Below are positions 62,895-64,000 of a stretch of 64,000 nucleotides of DNA, in pieces (position 1 is the stretch's first letter; every line of letters begins with the position of its first letter). The notes under the pieces were generated by a model. It did no database searches. It was not told the origin of the DNA and saw only the letters and a list, made by a program, of their open reading frames with translations. Location: contig NZ_RZNY01000008.1 in assembly GCF_003994475.1 (NCBI RefSeq), positions 1-64,000 of the forward strand. Direction: 5' to 3'. The position numbers and the translations under genes are program-made. Source of the DNA: Paenibacillus anaericanus (GTDB taxonomy: Bacteria; Bacillota; Bacilli; Paenibacillales; Paenibacillaceae).

Positions 62895-64000
62895 ATGAAA
62901 TTTACTGACGGCAACTGGTTGGTTCGTGATGAGTATACGCTTCTAAGTGCGGTTCAACCCCATGACTTTACTATTCAGAATAATACTTTGACAGCTTATG
63001 TATCCGGTGCACCTCTTCACGGGCGGGCAGATACAATCAATGGTACACTGCTTACCGTTCAATTTCATTCCCCGCAACCAGGTGTCATTGGCGTGAAACT
63101 GATTCATTTCGCAGGTGTGCTTGAGCATGGACCAGCTTTTGAGTTGGCACATGGTGAAGGTGGCGAACATGTCGAAATTACTGAGAATGACGAGTATGCT
63201 GAGCTTAAAAGTGGAAACTTAAGTGTCCGTGTTTCTAAAGGCACTCATTGGTCAGTAGATTTCTTCCGTGGAACAGAACGACTTACGGGCAGCGGATTTA
63301 AATCGATGGCGCATGTTACGGAAACAGGCGGCAACATTTATATGCGTGAGGAATTGGATCTAAGTGTGGGTGAGTTGGTATATGGGCTTGGGGAGCGCTT
63401 CACTTCCTTTGTCAAAAATGGCCAAATCGTAGATATCTGGAACAAAGACGGTGGCACTAGCTCCGAGCAATCTTATAAGAATATTCCCTTCTATATAACT
63501 AATAAAGGTTACGGAGTATTTGTGAATGATCCAGGTGCGGTATCCTATGAAGTAGCATCTGAGAAGGTCAAGAAGGTGCAATTCAGCGTTCCAGGTGAAT
63601 CAATAGAATATTTCATTATTGATGGACCAGAGCCAAAAGATGTCTTAAATAAATATACCAATCTTACAGGTAAACCATCACTTCCTCCAGCTTGGACTTT
63701 TGGTCTGTGGCTGTCGACTTCATTTACAACGAATTATGATGAAGCTACGGTAAATTCATTCGTAGATGGAATGGCGGAGAGAGATCTGCCATTACATGTA
63801 TTCCATTTCGACTGTTTCTGGATGCGTGAGTTCCAGTGGACAGACTTTAAATGGGATGAGAAGGTATTCCCAGATCCAGTTGGTATGTTGTCGCGGCTTA
63901 AGGAGAGAGGCCTCAAGATTTGTGTATGGATCAATCCTTATATCGCTCAACGCTCCCGTATGTTTGAAGAGGGGAAACGTCATGGCTATTTCGTAAAAAA
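62895..64000 (+). CDS. yicI: GH31 alpha-xylosidase, partial (5' end)
   Basis: Removes alpha-xylosyl groups from oligosaccharides such as xyloglucan fragments. The frame starts at ATG 62895 after AAAGGTGG and remains open to the window end (368 codons visible; family length is about 770). It has YGLGERFTSFVKNGQ, PSLPPAWTFGLWLSTSFTTN and VFHFDCFWM, the YicI pattern. The catalytic Asp lies beyond the end. It is divergent from the AraC gene. Family is clear; xylosidase rather than glucosidase is the better fit but not proven. Confidence 0.88.
   Translation, partial: MKFTDGNWLVRDEYTLLSAVQPHDFTIQNNTLTAYVSGAPLHGRADTINGTLLTVQFHSPQPGVIGVKLIHFAGVLEHGPAFELAHGEGGEHVEITENDEYAELKSGNLSVRVSKGTHWSVDFFRGTERLTGSGFKSMAHVTETGGNIYMREELDLSVGELVYGLGERFTSFVKNGQIVDIWNKDGGTSSEQSYKNIPFYITNKGYGVFVNDPGAVSYEVASEKVKKVQFSVPGESIEYFIIDGPEPKDVLNKYTNLTGKPSLPPAWTFGLWLSTSFTTNYDEATVNSFVDGMAERDLPLHVFHFDCFWMREFQWTDFKWDEKVFPDPVGMLSRLKERGLKICVWINPYIAQRSRMFEEGKRHGYFVK

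Overview
The window looks like a chromosomal segment of a Paenibacillus-type Gram-positive (Bacillota). The clues are moderate GC, strong AGGAGG ribosome sites with frequent TTG/GTG starts, a PBSX-like (Xkd) contractile tail locus, AraR boxes, cre-like sites, and many cytosolic glycosidases with CUT1 sugar transport. This is inference from gene content; no database was searched. Region 1 (1-2000) holds a membrane chemotaxis-type receptor. Region 2 (about 1.76-21 kb) is a phage-derived locus. A repressor/ImmA protease operon reads leftward. A repressed rightward promoter, a long non-coding leader and an ArpU-like activator follow. Then comes a complete contractile tail set: tail-completion protein, sheath, tube, frameshifted assembly chaperone, tape measure, LysM hub-associated protein, hub, baseplate proteins, fibre, XkdX, and a lysis cassette. 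No integrase, replication, terminase, portal, protease or capsid gene is visible, so the locus is best read as a tailocin (phage tail-like bacteriocin) or PBSX-like remnant reduced to its tail. Next to it is a two-gene operon whose promoter is bracketed by two perfect LexA (SOS) boxes. Region 3 (22.2-28.9 kb) is the L-arabinose operon araA-araR-araD-araB-araM with AraR boxes upstream of araA and araB. Region 4 (29-36 kb) has an AraC regulator, an ASCH protein, a secreted YjgB-like protein and the L-fucose pathway (fucI, fucA, rhamnulokinase-type kinase, fucU). Region 5 (36-42.7 kb) has an acetate transporter, a beta-lactamase-like hydrolase, a HEAT-like protein, and a DeoR regulator divergent from fucO-rhaD (lactaldehyde reductase and rhamnulose-1-P aldolase). 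Region 6 (43-52 kb) is an arabino-oligosaccharide module: an ArsR-like regulator with a fused ligand-binding-like domain, two GH51 arabinofuranosidases, an ABC importer without its ATPase, a small Cys-rich protein and a GH43 enzyme. Region 7 (52-64 kb) has an ArsR-type regulator with a heterodimeric ABC exporter, an orphan YesN-type response regulator, a large GH3 enzyme, an AraC regulator and the start of a GH31 alpha-xylosidase. The sugar genes form one logical system. Arabino- and xylo-oligosaccharides are imported and cut in the cytosol by GH51/GH43/GH3/GH31 enzymes, and arabinose enters AraA-AraB-AraD. Fucose and rhamnose intermediates are split to DHAP and lactaldehyde, which FucO reduces. 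Scattered through regions 2-5 are seven copies of a 130-185 bp imperfect-palindrome element whose stems differ between copies yet stay base-paired, three of them in tandem. This repeat family, the tail-only locus and the SOS operon are the most interesting signals in the window.
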